Shown in pieces: positions 46,750 through 57,616 of a DNA stretch of 64,000 nt. The position numbers and the translations under genes were made by a program. Source of the DNA: Bimuria novae-zelandiae CBS 107.79 (Eukaryota > Ascomycota > Dothideomycetes > Pleosporales > Didymosphaeriaceae); NCBI GenBank assembly GCA_010015655.1, contig ML976669.1, positions 485,158 to 549,157 on the forward strand, written 5' to 3'. Within the stretch, counting starts at the first letter, position 1. The number at the start of each line of letters is the position of its first letter. The notes under the pieces were generated by a model. The model had not been told where the DNA came from. It searched no databases and saw only the letters and a program-made list of their open reading frames with translations.

Positions 46750-47430
46750 GGTTTCACATTTATGATCATGCTTCAGGAGTTTTCCGGGTCATTCACGGCA
46801 TACCACTGGGGGCGTTGTTTGTGCATTTTCGACTTGCATAGCCGCGGAGCTTGGGGATGGACGCATGGGTATTCACGGCGGCTGTACGCAGCGCCGTTTC
46901 ATGATTATCGGGTTTTGTAATTTGTTCAAGAGCGATATTCTACAACGACATGATTATGTCAATGATAGAGCTTTAGTATTCACGCTCATATTCGGTAATC
47001 AACATCTACCCGTCACTTCGTACTAAGCACTCGATCCTGTCATTGATCACTCCAGTCACACATTTTCGAAGTATCTTCAATGAGTGATCGCTGCACTGCA
47101 ATATTCGAACTAAACTGCAAGTGATCACCAGCTTGATAGCCTGGAATAAATTGCTTGCCGTAGCGTCGGTTGCGGCCCATGCGGGCTATGTTCACGATCA
47201 ACATTGCGAGGAACGCGTTCTGTTCGGTTTCTCCCTCATGGGCATTGAAGGGAGCAATCAAAGCATCGTCATAGTTGTGACAGCTCGGATGCAAACGATG
47301 GTCGTCCAACACTTCACACTTCGCAGCTCGGCTCTTATAACGTATATCCGCCTCCTGCAGCCATACTCTTCGACTTTCCTCCTTGCCACACTGCAACGAA
47401 TCGTTGCAACTCCGTGTCTTCCAAAACTCT
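46750..47430. other. Intergenic, no gene seen
   Basis: 681 bp between two plus-strand genes. Overlapping short frames on both strands have no domain. It should contain the promoter of the next gene. Confidence 0.5.
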
Positions 47431-49485
47431 ATGCCGACTTTATCCCACCTTATTAACGAGTTGCGTCACCAGGTATCGAACCGCCAAATGAGCCAGGATA
47501 AAGGCAAGCAGAGAGCGTTAAAATCCGCAGAACATTTGGCAGAGCTTCGACCGGCGCCCCTCTTTTCCCAGCGTTCGCTTCTCGCTCAGCCCTATCATGA
47601 CTTGCCTCACTTGGTAGATATTGATGTGGACGATCCATCAGTAGCGACCCACTTGTATGACGGCCTCTTCTGGAACAGTATGCTGGAAGATATAGGCGAC
47701 GGGCCGGTCTCTGAGAAAGACGTTCTGGGAAGGGCTGGTGAAAGCGGGAGAACCTATTGGGTCAAGGACGTTCCGCAACAAGTAGACACTGGAAAGAAGC
47801 AAGAGTTGCATGGAGTTTCCAGTCAGGGTGGTCCAGTCGCTCAGGACTTCGCGTTTGAAGACGACGATCGCTCATCCCCGACGTCGGAGTACTCCAACGC
47901 AGACCTTTACGCACCGCCCACACCACTCCCTAAACCGAAACGATCGGACTCTCTCAGATACACCTACTTTGAGCCTATTTATGGGTCGCCAGATCAGTTC
48001 ATTGGGCAGGATCAAAGGTCACGAAATTCATTCATATTCCGTGGAGGTGGGGGGACAGTCGAGCCAGTGCCTTTCCAGTTTAACTTGTCGCCAAACGTGC
48101 TCGGGGGTATTGACGCTAGGGCGCAAGCAGATTCACTGAGGCATGGCAGCCCAAAGGACATATACACAGCAAAACCCAGCGCCACTCACAAAGAGAGCGG
48201 AGAAAGTGCTATTGAGGCGGGCATGGTACGGGGCACAACGCCAAATTACTCGTTGCCGTTGGAGTATCCTTCTCGGAGACCGAGTACCGCGGAGCTGGAA
48301 AATGCGTATGGGACTTTCACACCGGAAGCTGAGCCTTCGCAACCTCATGACAAGTCTCAGACTGAAGCTACTGAGCTCGAAGCAGCCAATGAACGCCAGC
48401 ATTCCGCTTCCGTGGCTGAAAATACACCAAACGCTAAAGAGGAAAGGGCTTCGCTATCTGCATCAACATCCGTGCCTGCAGTTGCTCCCAATATCGCTGA
48501 TCACCCAGCCATCAGGGAAAACACTGGCACAGAGAGTGCCATCCCGGCCGACAAAGTATCCGGCGTACGATCCGATCATTTCCACTCGCCTCAGCCCATC
48601 AGGCCCAATGACGGAAAGCCTCCAGCGCCTCACCTAAAAGGCATCCCCATCGAGATCGAAGAAGAATGGCCACCGACGCACCAGCTCGACACTCCAGATT
48701 CCCACCATAAACGCCACTCACTATTCTCTCTGCGGCGCATCTACAGCCCTCCTTCAACACCCTCAGACACCTCCCATTCGCACTCGCGTCCCTCCGGCCT
48801 CGCCACGGACGACGAAGTCGAAGACTACATCATGCGAGCCACTGACCACGAGCCCAACCCCTACCGCAAAATCGAGCTCTATGAGCGCACGCTAACCACA
48901 CAGGCAAAGTCTATCCAAAAGCTGCACCGCCTTGTGGATGAACTGACCAACAAGCGGGACTACTACGAGGAGCACCTTCTCCCCAATGCGCTGGCGCACT
49001 GGACTAACACCAACAAGGAGAACCACGCGCTAGCCGCCGCGGTGCGGGATAAGGAGATGGAAAACGCGATGCTCTGGGACCTCCTTGAGTTCTCCAGGAA
49101 GTTGCTGAGTTTGTGCTGGGAGAGGGAGGAGGCCGTACTGCATACGGCGCGGACGATGCGACTCCAGAAGATTAATCGCGCGAACTGCTCCCTTTTGGAA
49201 AGACTGGTAAACAGCTTTGGTCCTGGAAGAGGCGGCGGTGGTCGCGGAAGGAAAGACATAGGTGGTGGAAGTAGCAGGAGCTGGAGCCGGAAGCGTCTCG
49301 AGAGCCCGTTCCATAATGATCTGGAGCAGTTGGTGTTTGTGTGTGAGCAGAATATGCGGCTGTTGGGTGAGGATCTGCAAGATTGGAGTGGGAATTTGAG
49401 CGCGGTGCAGGAGATGCGGGAGGAGCAAGAGGGAAAGAAAGGAGAAGAGGAGGAGACACCACAGGCGGGGTTCCGAGATATGTAG
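47431..49485 (+). CDS. Unrecognised 684-residue coiled-coil protein
   Basis: A single-exon frame. The first ATG in frame is 47431 (MPTLSHLINELRHQVSNRQM). Residues about 40-460 look disordered (Ser, Pro, Glu and charged residues, many SP/TP sites). Residues about 470-600 are strongly helical and likely coiled-coil (KIELYERTLTTQAKSIQKLH, then RDYYEEHLLPNALAHW). A Gly-rich linker (GRGGGGRGRK) and a second helical block (LEQLVFVCEQNMRLL) follow, with an acidic end. There are no catalytic motifs, signal peptide or membrane segments. The shape resembles a scaffold or spindle-pole/septum-associated protein, but that is only an impression. Confidence 0.8.
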   Translation: MPTLSHLINELRHQVSNRQMSQDKGKQRALKSAEHLAELRPAPLFSQRSLLAQPYHDLPHLVDIDVDDPSVATHLYDGLFWNSMLEDIGDGPVSEKDVLGRAGESGRTYWVKDVPQQVDTGKKQELHGVSSQGGPVAQDFAFEDDDRSSPTSEYSNADLYAPPTPLPKPKRSDSLRYTYFEPIYGSPDQFIGQDQRSRNSFIFRGGGGTVEPVPFQFNLSPNVLGGIDARAQADSLRHGSPKDIYTAKPSATHKESGESAIEAGMVRGTTPNYSLPLEYPSRRPSTAELENAYGTFTPEAEPSQPHDKSQTEATELEAANERQHSASVAENTPNAKEERASLSASTSVPAVAPNIADHPAIRENTGTESAIPADKVSGVRSDHFHSPQPIRPNDGKPPAPHLKGIPIEIEEEWPPTHQLDTPDSHHKRHSLFSLRRIYSPPSTPSDTSHSHSRPSGLATDDEVEDYIMRATDHEPNPYRKIELYERTLTTQAKSIQKLHRLVDELTNKRDYYEEHLLPNALAHWTNTNKENHALAAAVRDKEMENAMLWDLLEFSRKLLSLCWEREEAVLHTARTMRLQKINRANCSLLERLVNSFGPGRGGGGRGRKDIGGGSSRSWSRKRLESPFHNDLEQLVFVCEQNMRLLGEDLQDWSGNLSAVQEMREEQEGKKGEEEETPQAGFRDM

Positions 49486-50290
49486 CATTTTTTGGAGGCG
49501 CGAAGGCGGCAAAGTCATGGTTGTTGCTAATTCTTCAGGGTTTTTCAGTATTTCTTATGTCGAGATTTTCTCTTATCGTCAACATTTTTACCATGTCTTG
49601 GCAGGGAACTGCCGGTATGCGCTAGGGCAGGCAGTCTTACGGAGGACTTACTAGACTACTAAGATGAGTCCCTTGTGCAGCTTTAATTCCATCGGATATC
49701 TAGGAGCTACTTCGTGAGCTATCTCATCTTAGACTGTATGCGATCTCTGAGGTGTGTTCAATGTTGACCCGTTCCGATGACGTTTCGGCCGGCTCCACTA
49801 AAATAAACAGTTCTAATTGGCTGCACGAGCGACGCTAAGCCACCACAACCCAAACCACGAGAAACATTCTAGACGTCGACTTGCAAAGCACGCAGCGTGG
49901 TTTCGGACATTGTTTGCTCTACCGCTCCTCGTCCCATGCTTTCTGTCCACTCTGGGAAGGTACGATATTAACACTAAGATCTTGTCGATCATTTAATTCC
50001 ACTGCACTGGTGAAAAGCTCTCCGCTCGCGAATCCACGGTTCTGCTTATCTTCAACAACCCCTAGTCGAAGCACCTCAACTCAACCCCCACGCTGCTGCC
50101 TAGCACGTGCGAAACAACCTGCCTGAAGAGTGACTGCACTGGTGCCTTCGCGCACGTTTGATGACTGCCTGAAGCAGGTCCACCGCTCTTGTTGCTACAG
50201 TGAACACGGTGTTTCTTTCCCATTAGGGTACTACTGGTAGCCACTTCTCTTCTAGCTGCGATAAACCTCAATCGTGCATGCCACTCAGAA
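49486..50290. other. Intergenic, no gene seen
   Basis: 805 bp between two plus-strand genes, with no supported reading frame. The last 100 bp precede the ATG of the F-box-like gene. Confidence 0.5.
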
Positions 50291-51145
50291 ATGCCTCTTG
50301 ATTCTCTCACGAAGCTGGGGGTTTTCCAAACATTCAAGACGCGGTTCTATCAGTCGGCTGAGGTCCCGGCTGAGGTCCCGGCGGAGGGCCCAGCGGAGGA
50401 CGCAGCGGAGGATCCGGCGGAGAAAAGCGCTCGTGAGCGCGAGGAACGGAAATGGCAAGATAGAACAGCCTCAAAAGAACGACGTGATAACATGTAAGCG
50501 CTCTTACTTTCGAGATGGGTCGCGACACTAAAAGGTCTCAGTACCGCTCGGAATAATTCGCAGTCCCTTCTCCAACGCCTACCGCTGGAGCTTCGGCTCC
50601 ATATATACGATTATCTCCGAGGAGGTCCCACCTTCCAAGCTGAGACGTTCTGGTCAAGACTGAGACTTGAGAAATCGAATGAGTTCCCATGGTGGAGCGC
50701 CGTACGCAAAAGCCGGACGATAGTTTACAGATGCGGTGACTTCCGAGCCTTGATGCTCACATGCCGCTTCCTTCACCGCGAGATCGACTCCCTTTATTTC
50801 GAACGGTCTCGTGCAGGCGAGGAGCCTGTACGGCAGGATTCCAATTTTAATTCTATCGCGCTCCAATGGCTCTCGGATGGCCGGCCCAGCGTCTGGCTGC
50901 AATGCCCACGCAAGGAATCCATGCCCCATTTTGCAGATCTCGAGCTGTCGGACACGCCTCTCAACACCTCAAATCTCGAGCTCTTGCCTGAGCCGCCGCG
51001 CAATACTCAAAGCTTGATTGATTGTGGCACAAAGGTCAACATTGTGTACCTCGACGAACAGGCCGTGCTTATGAAAGACGAGCTTATCCTTGCCTTGGAA
51101 GCGCCAGGCGGACCTCGGACTCATTGGGATGAATGGGACCTTTGA
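50291..51145 (+). CDS. F-box-like (DUF7730-type) protein
   Basis: Two exons, 50291-50493 and 50542-51145, for 268 residues. The 48 bp intron (GTAAGC..CTCAG) is in phase and reads ITARNNSQSLLQRLPLELRL across the junction. This N-S-Q-S-x-L-x-x-L-P-x-E-L/I-R motif followed by IYDYLRGG is the hallmark of a large Pezizomycotina family of F-box-like proteins. Exon 1 encodes five four-residue repeats and a basic/acidic helix. A TCRFLHREIDSLYF segment follows in the domain (mutual spacing as in the family). Partners and function are unknown; an adaptor role in ubiquitin ligases is inference from the F-box likeness. Confidence 0.78.
50360..50419 (+). repeat. Five 12-nt in-frame repeats (EVPA-type)
   Basis: Units beginning GAG repeat every 12 nt and encode EVPA, EVPA, EGPA, EDAA, EDPA in the F-box-like protein. 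Copies diverge towards the right end. It is probably a length-variable minisatellite. Confidence 0.85.
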
Positions 51146-51304
51146 TTCGATATCTAGAAATATTTCTAGGAAAGTTGGTACGCTGATGAAATGCTCTACT
51201 TTTCAACAACGCTGAAATGCAACGACGCTCAATCCGCCATCAACTAGCCACTCCCTACCAGTCTCCCTTCTCACCCTCGTACCCCGCCCCCCCACCTTTC
51301 TACC

Positions 51305-51825
51305 TCACTGACAATACGCCTCCCACGAATAAAACCCCTTAATATCGATACACTCGTCCGGCGTCGAAATCGTAGTCGGCTGACCCTGACAGTTTGAATT
51401 CTTAAACATCAACGCTATCCCACCTCATCATTAGCCTCCTCCCTTTCTTCTAGGATCGTAAGTGGGAAGGGGGATAACTTACCCAAACACCCCTTCTTCA
51501 CCCACCAAACCTTCGCACTCTGCCCGGGCAGCGTGTCGCAGGATCCTGGGGCGGGGGGTTCGGAAACAGCGTCGGACCAGTCGCGCTCTGGGATGTGTTA
51601 GGGAAAGCTACAGAATAGCGTGATGGGAAAGGGGTATGGGTTAGGAGGGAAAAGGGGGAGGGAAGACGTACGTCCCGCCGAGCAAGAATGGTCTTCAAAA
51701 GTGCCGATGATAACGGCGGTGTTATCGCGGGGTGTGAGCTCCGCTGCGGGAGCGGAGAAAGGGACAGCGACGACGCGGGTAGCTGCCGCGAGGGCGAGGA
51801 GCGCGACAGTGAAGAGGGAGCCCAT
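51305..51825 (-). CDS. Small secreted cysteine-rich protein
   Basis: Three exons on the minus strand: 51825-51672, 51587-51483, 51414-51305, for 122 residues. Introns of 84 and 68 bp keep frame. Residues 1-20 are a clear signal peptide (MGSLFTVALLALAAATRVVA). The mature part has six cysteines (DHSC, GSC, KGC, NSNC, DEC, AYC), consistent with three disulfides, and two adjacent Trp (KVWWVKKGC). I recognise no family. Size, secretion and cysteine content fit effector-like or antimicrobial-type fungal proteins, but no activity can be claimed. The next gene downstream, the F-box-like gene, converges with a 159 bp gap. Confidence 0.78.
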
Positions 51826-52946
51826 CGCGTAAACACGATATATAATTTATAAAATGAGGAGGTGTTTATTATTAGTGTTAGAGAGGAGTGTGGCGAATTG
51901 ATGGATGGAAAGGGAATTTGTGGCAAAGGAAGGAGTATATATATGCTCGTGAAGAGATGCGCAGGACGGCGAGGATGAGGATGAAGGTACTGTAGGTGGG
52001 TGCGCAGGCTATGCTGCAGATGCTACATAGAAAGGCTATGAATCTTGGGCGGTTGCAACACAGCGCATCCTCCCACCTACCACTCCGCTCAGCTCCCCTT
52101 CTCTAGAATAATGCCATCCGTCTTCGCCCCATCGCCGCGCTCTGCTCGGCTCAGTGGCTAGCTGAGCACCGTACCTTTATCCTGCGCCCAGGCCGCTCCA
52201 ACGAGAAATCATCCCGTTACCAGCGGAAGAGTGCTTGCAAAAGGTTAGAAAGTACTTGCAAAAGGGTTAGACGTAGCGTTTCGTCGCCGGCCAAGATGCA
52301 AGTGCTTGGGGATGTGGGTCGGACCTGCGTCTCTTCAGCCTCACCGGCGAGGTTGGAAATTTTCGGACGGCACCGGGGCAGCTGAGCACCCTTTGACCGC
52401 CTCGACGCGGAGTACATGCAATCAAACTTGCGGAATACTCGTGCATCGTGTGTCATGGCTTCTGGCAGCCCCTGTGAGTTTTCCTCTCGGTTAGTGATAT
52501 CTCAGGCACAGAACACATCGTGTAGGAATCATGATCTGGGACGACACAGGAGTACAAAGTCTCTTTGGTCAAGCTGCCCACGCTCATCTCTCCCTCGTCT
52601 CCAACAAAACAAGTATATACAAAACACGACTTCCGCCTCCGCTCCGCCTCTCCAAAGTGCCTATGCAAAAAATGCCCACTCGCCGACGCCGCGGCGCACA
52701 AAAGCGCGCTTCCACTGCTCCAAAAATGTTTGCGCAGTGGGGGAATAAGCTATCACACAATAACCCAAAAACACCAAACAAGATGAAGACGCCGAATACC
52801 AGTCATTAATAGATCTTTTTCGCGCATGAGAAAAACCAACAGCGCGTGGACAAAAACGTAGGTGGAGAAGGACGAAAAAAAGCAAAAGCTCGCTCGAACG
52901 CGTGCAGCAGCAACAAAGGAAATCGTAAAAGTGGGCGCGGCGGCCG
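51826..52946. other. Intergenic, no gene seen
   Basis: 1.1 kb between the secreted-protein gene start and the MPS1 stop. Overlapping open frames at 52416-52885 are mutually exclusive and domain-free. Confidence 0.5.
51936..51944 (-). promoter_or_regulatory. Candidate TATA box of the small secreted protein gene
   Basis: An alternating TATATATAT run about 110 bp upstream of the ATG at 51825 on the minus strand. Position is the only support. Confidence 0.35.
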
Positions 52947-54784
52947 TCAAGGCGCCTCCATCAATTCTCTGATCCGCTGGTAAAAGGTTGCCGGATAGTT
53001 CTTGAGCTCGTCCTCGGTGACGGGCGGCTTGTCGGGATCCCGGCACCGGTCTGCTATCTTCTGGATGATCTGCGCAATGATGTGCTGCGGTACGCTCAAG
53101 CCGGATTTTTCAGGGTAGATAAAGGTGTCTTCACCGGCGAGAAGTTGCTTGATGGTCGGTCTCCGCGATGGATCGCGGTTGAGGCACTGGCGGAGCGTAC
53201 GCTTGAGACCCGGCGGGATTTCCACATCCCCAACGCCGTAGTCGGGAAATTCGATTTCGTGGTTCCGATTCACGATGGCAAGGATACGACCCATTTGGTT
53301 GGCAATGTGGGCAAAAGGCGGTTGCCCATATACCATCTGGTACAAAATGCACCCGAGACTCCAGACATCGCTTGGTTTCCCAAGCTTCATGTCTTTCGGT
53401 CCTGGACCATTCTGAAGTTTGCCCCTTGCGCCGCCGGCACTGTCTTCGAGACTCTCCGGTGACATGTAGTTTGGAGTGCCGACGTGGGAATCGCGGTGCA
53501 CGTTGACGGTGTGGTCTGTCTCGATGGCGTTCGCAATACCAAAGTCGATGAGTTTGAGGGCGCCCTGGACGAGCACGAAGTTGGCGGGCTTCAGGTCCGA
53601 GTGGACGATGTCGTACTCGTGGACGGCGCCGACGCACTCGAGCATCTCTTTCCAGTAGTAGCGAGTAAAGCTGAGGTCTAGTTGGGCGTCTACGCCGTCG
53701 AGCTTGAGGCGGATGATGCGGGCGAGGTCAGACTCTCCCATTTCCATGAGCTGGGAGCAATTAGCACTCGACGAGAATAGAACGACAGGTAGAAGTATCG
53801 ACGTACTACATGCAGAATCTGTCGCTCGTTGTCAACCTCGTAATCGTACAAGCGTACCACTCTCTCCACGTTCTTGAGCTTGCCGAGCAGGTCAATCTCG
53901 CCCTTGTAGCCGCGAACAGCAGCCTCGTCGGCGTCGTCGAGCTTCACTCTCTTTAGTGCAAGCAGCTTATAGTTTTCTGCCATGACACGCATCACAACGG
54001 AGCTGCCTCCCTTCCCTATTCTGTCCATGAGCTGGTAGTTTTTCTGGTTGACCGTCACAATGCTCCTCTTCTTCCGTTCTCTTGTCTTGGTGGTTGCCGC
54101 GCCAGCAGACGCTGTTGCGGTCTCCAGGACCGACATCTTTGGCGGTGGCGGCGGCGCAGGTCTTCTCGGTGTGTTGGCGCTTAGTGACTGCAACGGCATA
54201 GGTCTTTCCTGCCTCTGGACAGGCGATTGGTGCTGCGGCAGTGGTCGCATGTCATGGTCTGCTGTCTTCATGACCGAATCCGGGACCTTCATAACCGAGT
54301 CGACTTGGTCCTTGGAGTCAGGCTTTACAACCGACATGGGAACGAGATTTTCCTGATCTTGCGACGGAGGATGCCTCTCGTCTTCGCTCTGCGGGGTCCG
54401 CCGGGACCGTCGCATGGGCGCGCCTCGCAGCGGCACTCTCTTGATGCGCAAACTTGGCGCAGGTGTCACCGTGTCGTGCACCGGCGTGCCTGACCCGCTG
54501 CGCGAGACGCGTAATTTTGGCTTTCGCGTCTTCTCAGGCGAATTAGCCTCGTTCTGTGCCAGCAGCGCCGTCGTCAGGGCGCTGAGCTTCATGGGCTGCG
54601 GGATCTCGTCGTCGGACGAGTCGCCAATGTCGATGTTTTGCATCATGGGCGCATTCGCCGCGAAACCCTGGCTCTGGCCCAGGACACTGAGCGGCGAATC
54701 TCTTCGCGGGCGCATGTTGGACTGCGAGCGCATGCGGCCGACGCCGCCATAGGAGCCCATCGGGGTGGGCGAGGCTGTAGCCAT
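52947..54784 (-). CDS. MPS1: Mps1/TTK dual-specificity spindle-checkpoint kinase
   Basis: Two exons, 54784-53807 and 53750-52947, joined by a 56 bp intron between codons (HV|LMEMGESDL), for 593 residues. Residues 1-240 are disordered (Ser/Pro/Arg-rich). The kinase domain begins near 250: YQLMDRIGKGGSSVVMRV (Gly loop), LALKRVKL (catalytic Lys), HSDLKPANFVLVQG (catalytic loop), DFGIANAI (DFG), VGTPNYMSPE (activation segment/APE) and DVWSLGCILYQM. The DLKPANF and DFGIANAI wording is characteristic of Mps1. It phosphorylates kinetochore MELT motifs and acts in the spindle assembly checkpoint and spindle-pole duplication. The N-terminus is shorter than in many fungi, so an upstream exon could be missing. 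Confidence 0.92.
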
Positions 54785-55320
54785 GTTGAGTGCAGCGGCG
54801 CGTCGGTCGCGGGCTACCTGAAGCTATGCGGGCGCGTTGTCGGTGCAATTGGCGTCGGGATAGCGAATGTCGGCTGTATAGTTAGTTGTCCATGCATAAG
54901 GCGCGGTGGGATCCTAGGCTGTTCGTTGTAGGGATGCGGCGGTGGTGGGTTCGGTGTGAGACTCGATGGGTTCGCGTGTGCAGGATCGGCGCCAGTGGAG
55001 CTTTCGTTGTCAGGAGCAACCGGAAAACAACGGCGTGATGACACACCCCACCATTCATTCGACTAGCAGCTCCTTCATTCATGACTGGATCGATACAATA
55101 ATCACTGCAGACGAGATCAATGCCTGCCATTCGGCTCTGGAAAGGTGGGAGGAACGATCCATCGTGCAGACGGAGAAGCATACCGAGCAACATTTCGGCA
55201 ATATGTAATCAGTAATTAGAATCACGCCTGGATTTCCCTCCAGGAGTGTTAATATAGTAAGGTACCTTAGTTACATATATACGTAAAACCCTCCAAAGGC
55301 TACGGCCTTTAACTCTAACC
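54785..55320. other. Intergenic between MPS1 and the STAND pseudogene
   Basis: Upstream region of MPS1, then an AT-rich stretch at about 55245-55320 adjoining the truncated 3' end of the STAND gene. A CCTGGATTTCCCTCCAGG-type hairpin lies near 55228-55245. The composition shift suggests foreign or deleted sequence at this junction, but I cannot identify a transposon. Confidence 0.45.
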
Positions 55321-56963
55321 TTACCACAACATCCATACACACAACTTCCGATGTTCTTCTTCCAAGAAAGGCGTTTCCTTGACCTCAGGTCTCAGCGACA
55401 TGTCCCAAACAGTACTCAAAGTGTGTTCGTAATCACTGATACCAGTCTTACGGGCATCAATCTTGGAAGCATTGCGTTTATAAAGAGGCAGGAAACCTTC
55501 AAGAGGCATTTTCCGCTGCACAATGAAGCCACTGATCTGGGTGAGGGCCAAAGGTAGACCACCGAGCGCTTTGGTGATAGCGATGGCTTTTTCGCGGTTC
55601 GGGGAAGCGCTTGAGTCTAGGCCCACTAAGTGAAGCAAGACTTCTGATCCTTCGGTGTCATCGAACGGAACCACCTGGAACCCGTGGGACGCAGGGCTAT
55701 GGACTGCACTTGGATCCCTTGTCGTAAGAAGTATCGAACCCTCGCCGTTGGTAGGCCAGGCATGTCGGAGGACTTCCAGGTTATCCGCATTGTCGAATAT
55801 GAGAAGCCATGGATCGGCTGCTTTCTCGTCAGCCCCGTAATGCACGACGTACGCCACTTTACCTCCCCAACAAGTCCTCATTTCAGAGGTAGAAATGTAT
55901 GGGAGACACTCACAAGTATCAGTGAGGAAGCCTTTGACTTTGAGCATGCATCCGTTGGTATCTTGCAGCCCCTGCTCAGTCTGGGATAAGCGCAGCAACT
56001 TCGCAATGTCGCGGAAAGTTTGCCCCATGTTGATCACGTTGTCAGCAGCCACCCATAAGATGACCTTGTACAGGCCTCGATGGCGTTGAGCATATTGCAA
56101 AGCAATTTGAGTCTTTCCGACACCACCCATGCCATAAAGTGCAAAAGACTTTAGACGTGTGGACGCTTTGGTCGGAGCCAGCACTTGTTCGATGGCGTTC
56201 AGGGCGTCTTCCCTACCCCAGAACCTTGGACTCAGGAAAGAAGGGACATGGCGATACTGTTTCGCCTCTTCATCTCTTAGCTTAGTCTCCTTCATCTTCT
56301 CCATCAGCCCTAAGACATCATCATACTTCCCGCGGTCACCCTTCATGCGAGCAAAATCTGCTTCGCTCTCTATGGTCGCAGACATTCGTCGTATACGGCG
56401 CGGCGTGCGCGCAAAATCATCTCGGAACTCTTCCTATGCATCGCGCCGCAGAAGGACGTGCGGATGAGTTCGGAAAAAGTGAATGCAACGTGCGTAGAAG
56501 CAAATCACCTCAGTGTAAATATCGACAAGGGCAGCTTCGAGCGGGTGATCCATCGGCAGGCTGGCCTCATAGGTTCGGAATCTCGGAAGAGTAAGGCTCA
56601 ATTCCTCAAGCATGTCCAAAACGTTCTTAAGAGTATCGCCGGCGGAAGACGCCAAAGTCAACATCAGGCGTATGCTTCCCCATACAAAGGCGGTTAATTT
56701 GGCATCGGCCCCAAAGCAAACCGCAATCACGGCAGAGAAGTCATCCATGAACTTCAATGTCGGACCTAGGCGCTGCAGAGAGCCAACAGCATTTCTATCT
56801 CGCGGGAGACTGTGCTCCAGTGTTTTTGTATAATTCAAAGGTCATCGAGCGATGCGGTCTCGATCACGGAATCGTAATCGTCATTCTGTTTGAGCTCGTC
56901 TCGATAACGCTCCAATGCACGATGCCACAACGGGCTTCGGGCTCGCGCCTCTCTAGCGGGCCA
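55321..56963 (-). pseudogene. STAND NTPase gene (DUF7708-like + NB-ARC), broken and truncated
   Basis: Minus-strand coding with three defects. An N-terminal segment (SPLWHRALERYRDELKQNDD, then SVIETASLDDL) ends in TGA near 56843 and continues one frame over as NYTKTLEHSLPRDRNAVGSL. This DUF7708-like helical domain then meets TAG near 56434-56436. The same frame resumes as EEFRDDFARTPRRIRR. The NB-ARC core follows with Walker A GMGGVGKTQIA, Walker B LLIFDNAD, a TTRD sensor and GGLPLALTQ. A 96 bp intron is likely at 55818-55913. The frame stops at 55321 right after the nucleotide-binding domain, with no winged-helix or TPR/ankyrin repeats. STAND proteins act in fungal non-self recognition and programmed cell death. 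No proper start codon was found. Confidence 0.8.
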
Positions 56964-57616
56964 TTAGTATCCACTACCTCTTAGGTGGGTGTAGCCTGCC
57001 TAGCGCAACAAACTTCACGTACCCGGTTATCTTCGCGCTCATCACTCTGTTGGCGTCACCGAAGGCACGTGACGATGAGGGGTGGAAGGACGAGATTTGC
57101 AACACCAACTCCGACGTAGATAAGTGAGGGGGTGGGCAAAGCCACCTGCACCCCTCGACAGGGAAGTTCGGTCGTACAAAAAGATGCAGACGCATTGGTC
57201 AGTTCTGCCACACTCGTTTAGCCCAACTCAATGTATCCACATAACATCGAATATTTACCTGTTTGAACGTGCCTGGCTATCGAGTCGGTTTCATTCAGTC
57301 CAAAATGTATCTCATGTATAACAAGCGCCTCAGTGTCTCTGTTGCACGTCGCACTGTCTCGCACCACGGATAAGCGCTCACAAGGCTGTGTCCAGTCTCG
57401 CCGGACGCCCGCACACAACTCGAAGCATGCCCCCGAACTCTCACTGCAGGTATAAAGTCCCTGTTCCCGCTTCTCCTTCATCTTCCCAGTCGGTCAAGCC
57501 TCGTTCAATGGCATACGTCAAACATAGCGCCACAGCCGGGAAAGAAGCAGCACACTGACCTTACCATGGGTAGCGAACGTACTGGACGATCCACAACCCG
57601 CAGTGATAGATGGAGA
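56964..57616. other. Intergenic between two decayed genes
   Basis: 653 bp of normal composition. Short frames on both strands have no domain. It separates the divergent 5' ends of the STAND pseudogene and the membrane-protein pseudogene. Confidence 0.5.
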
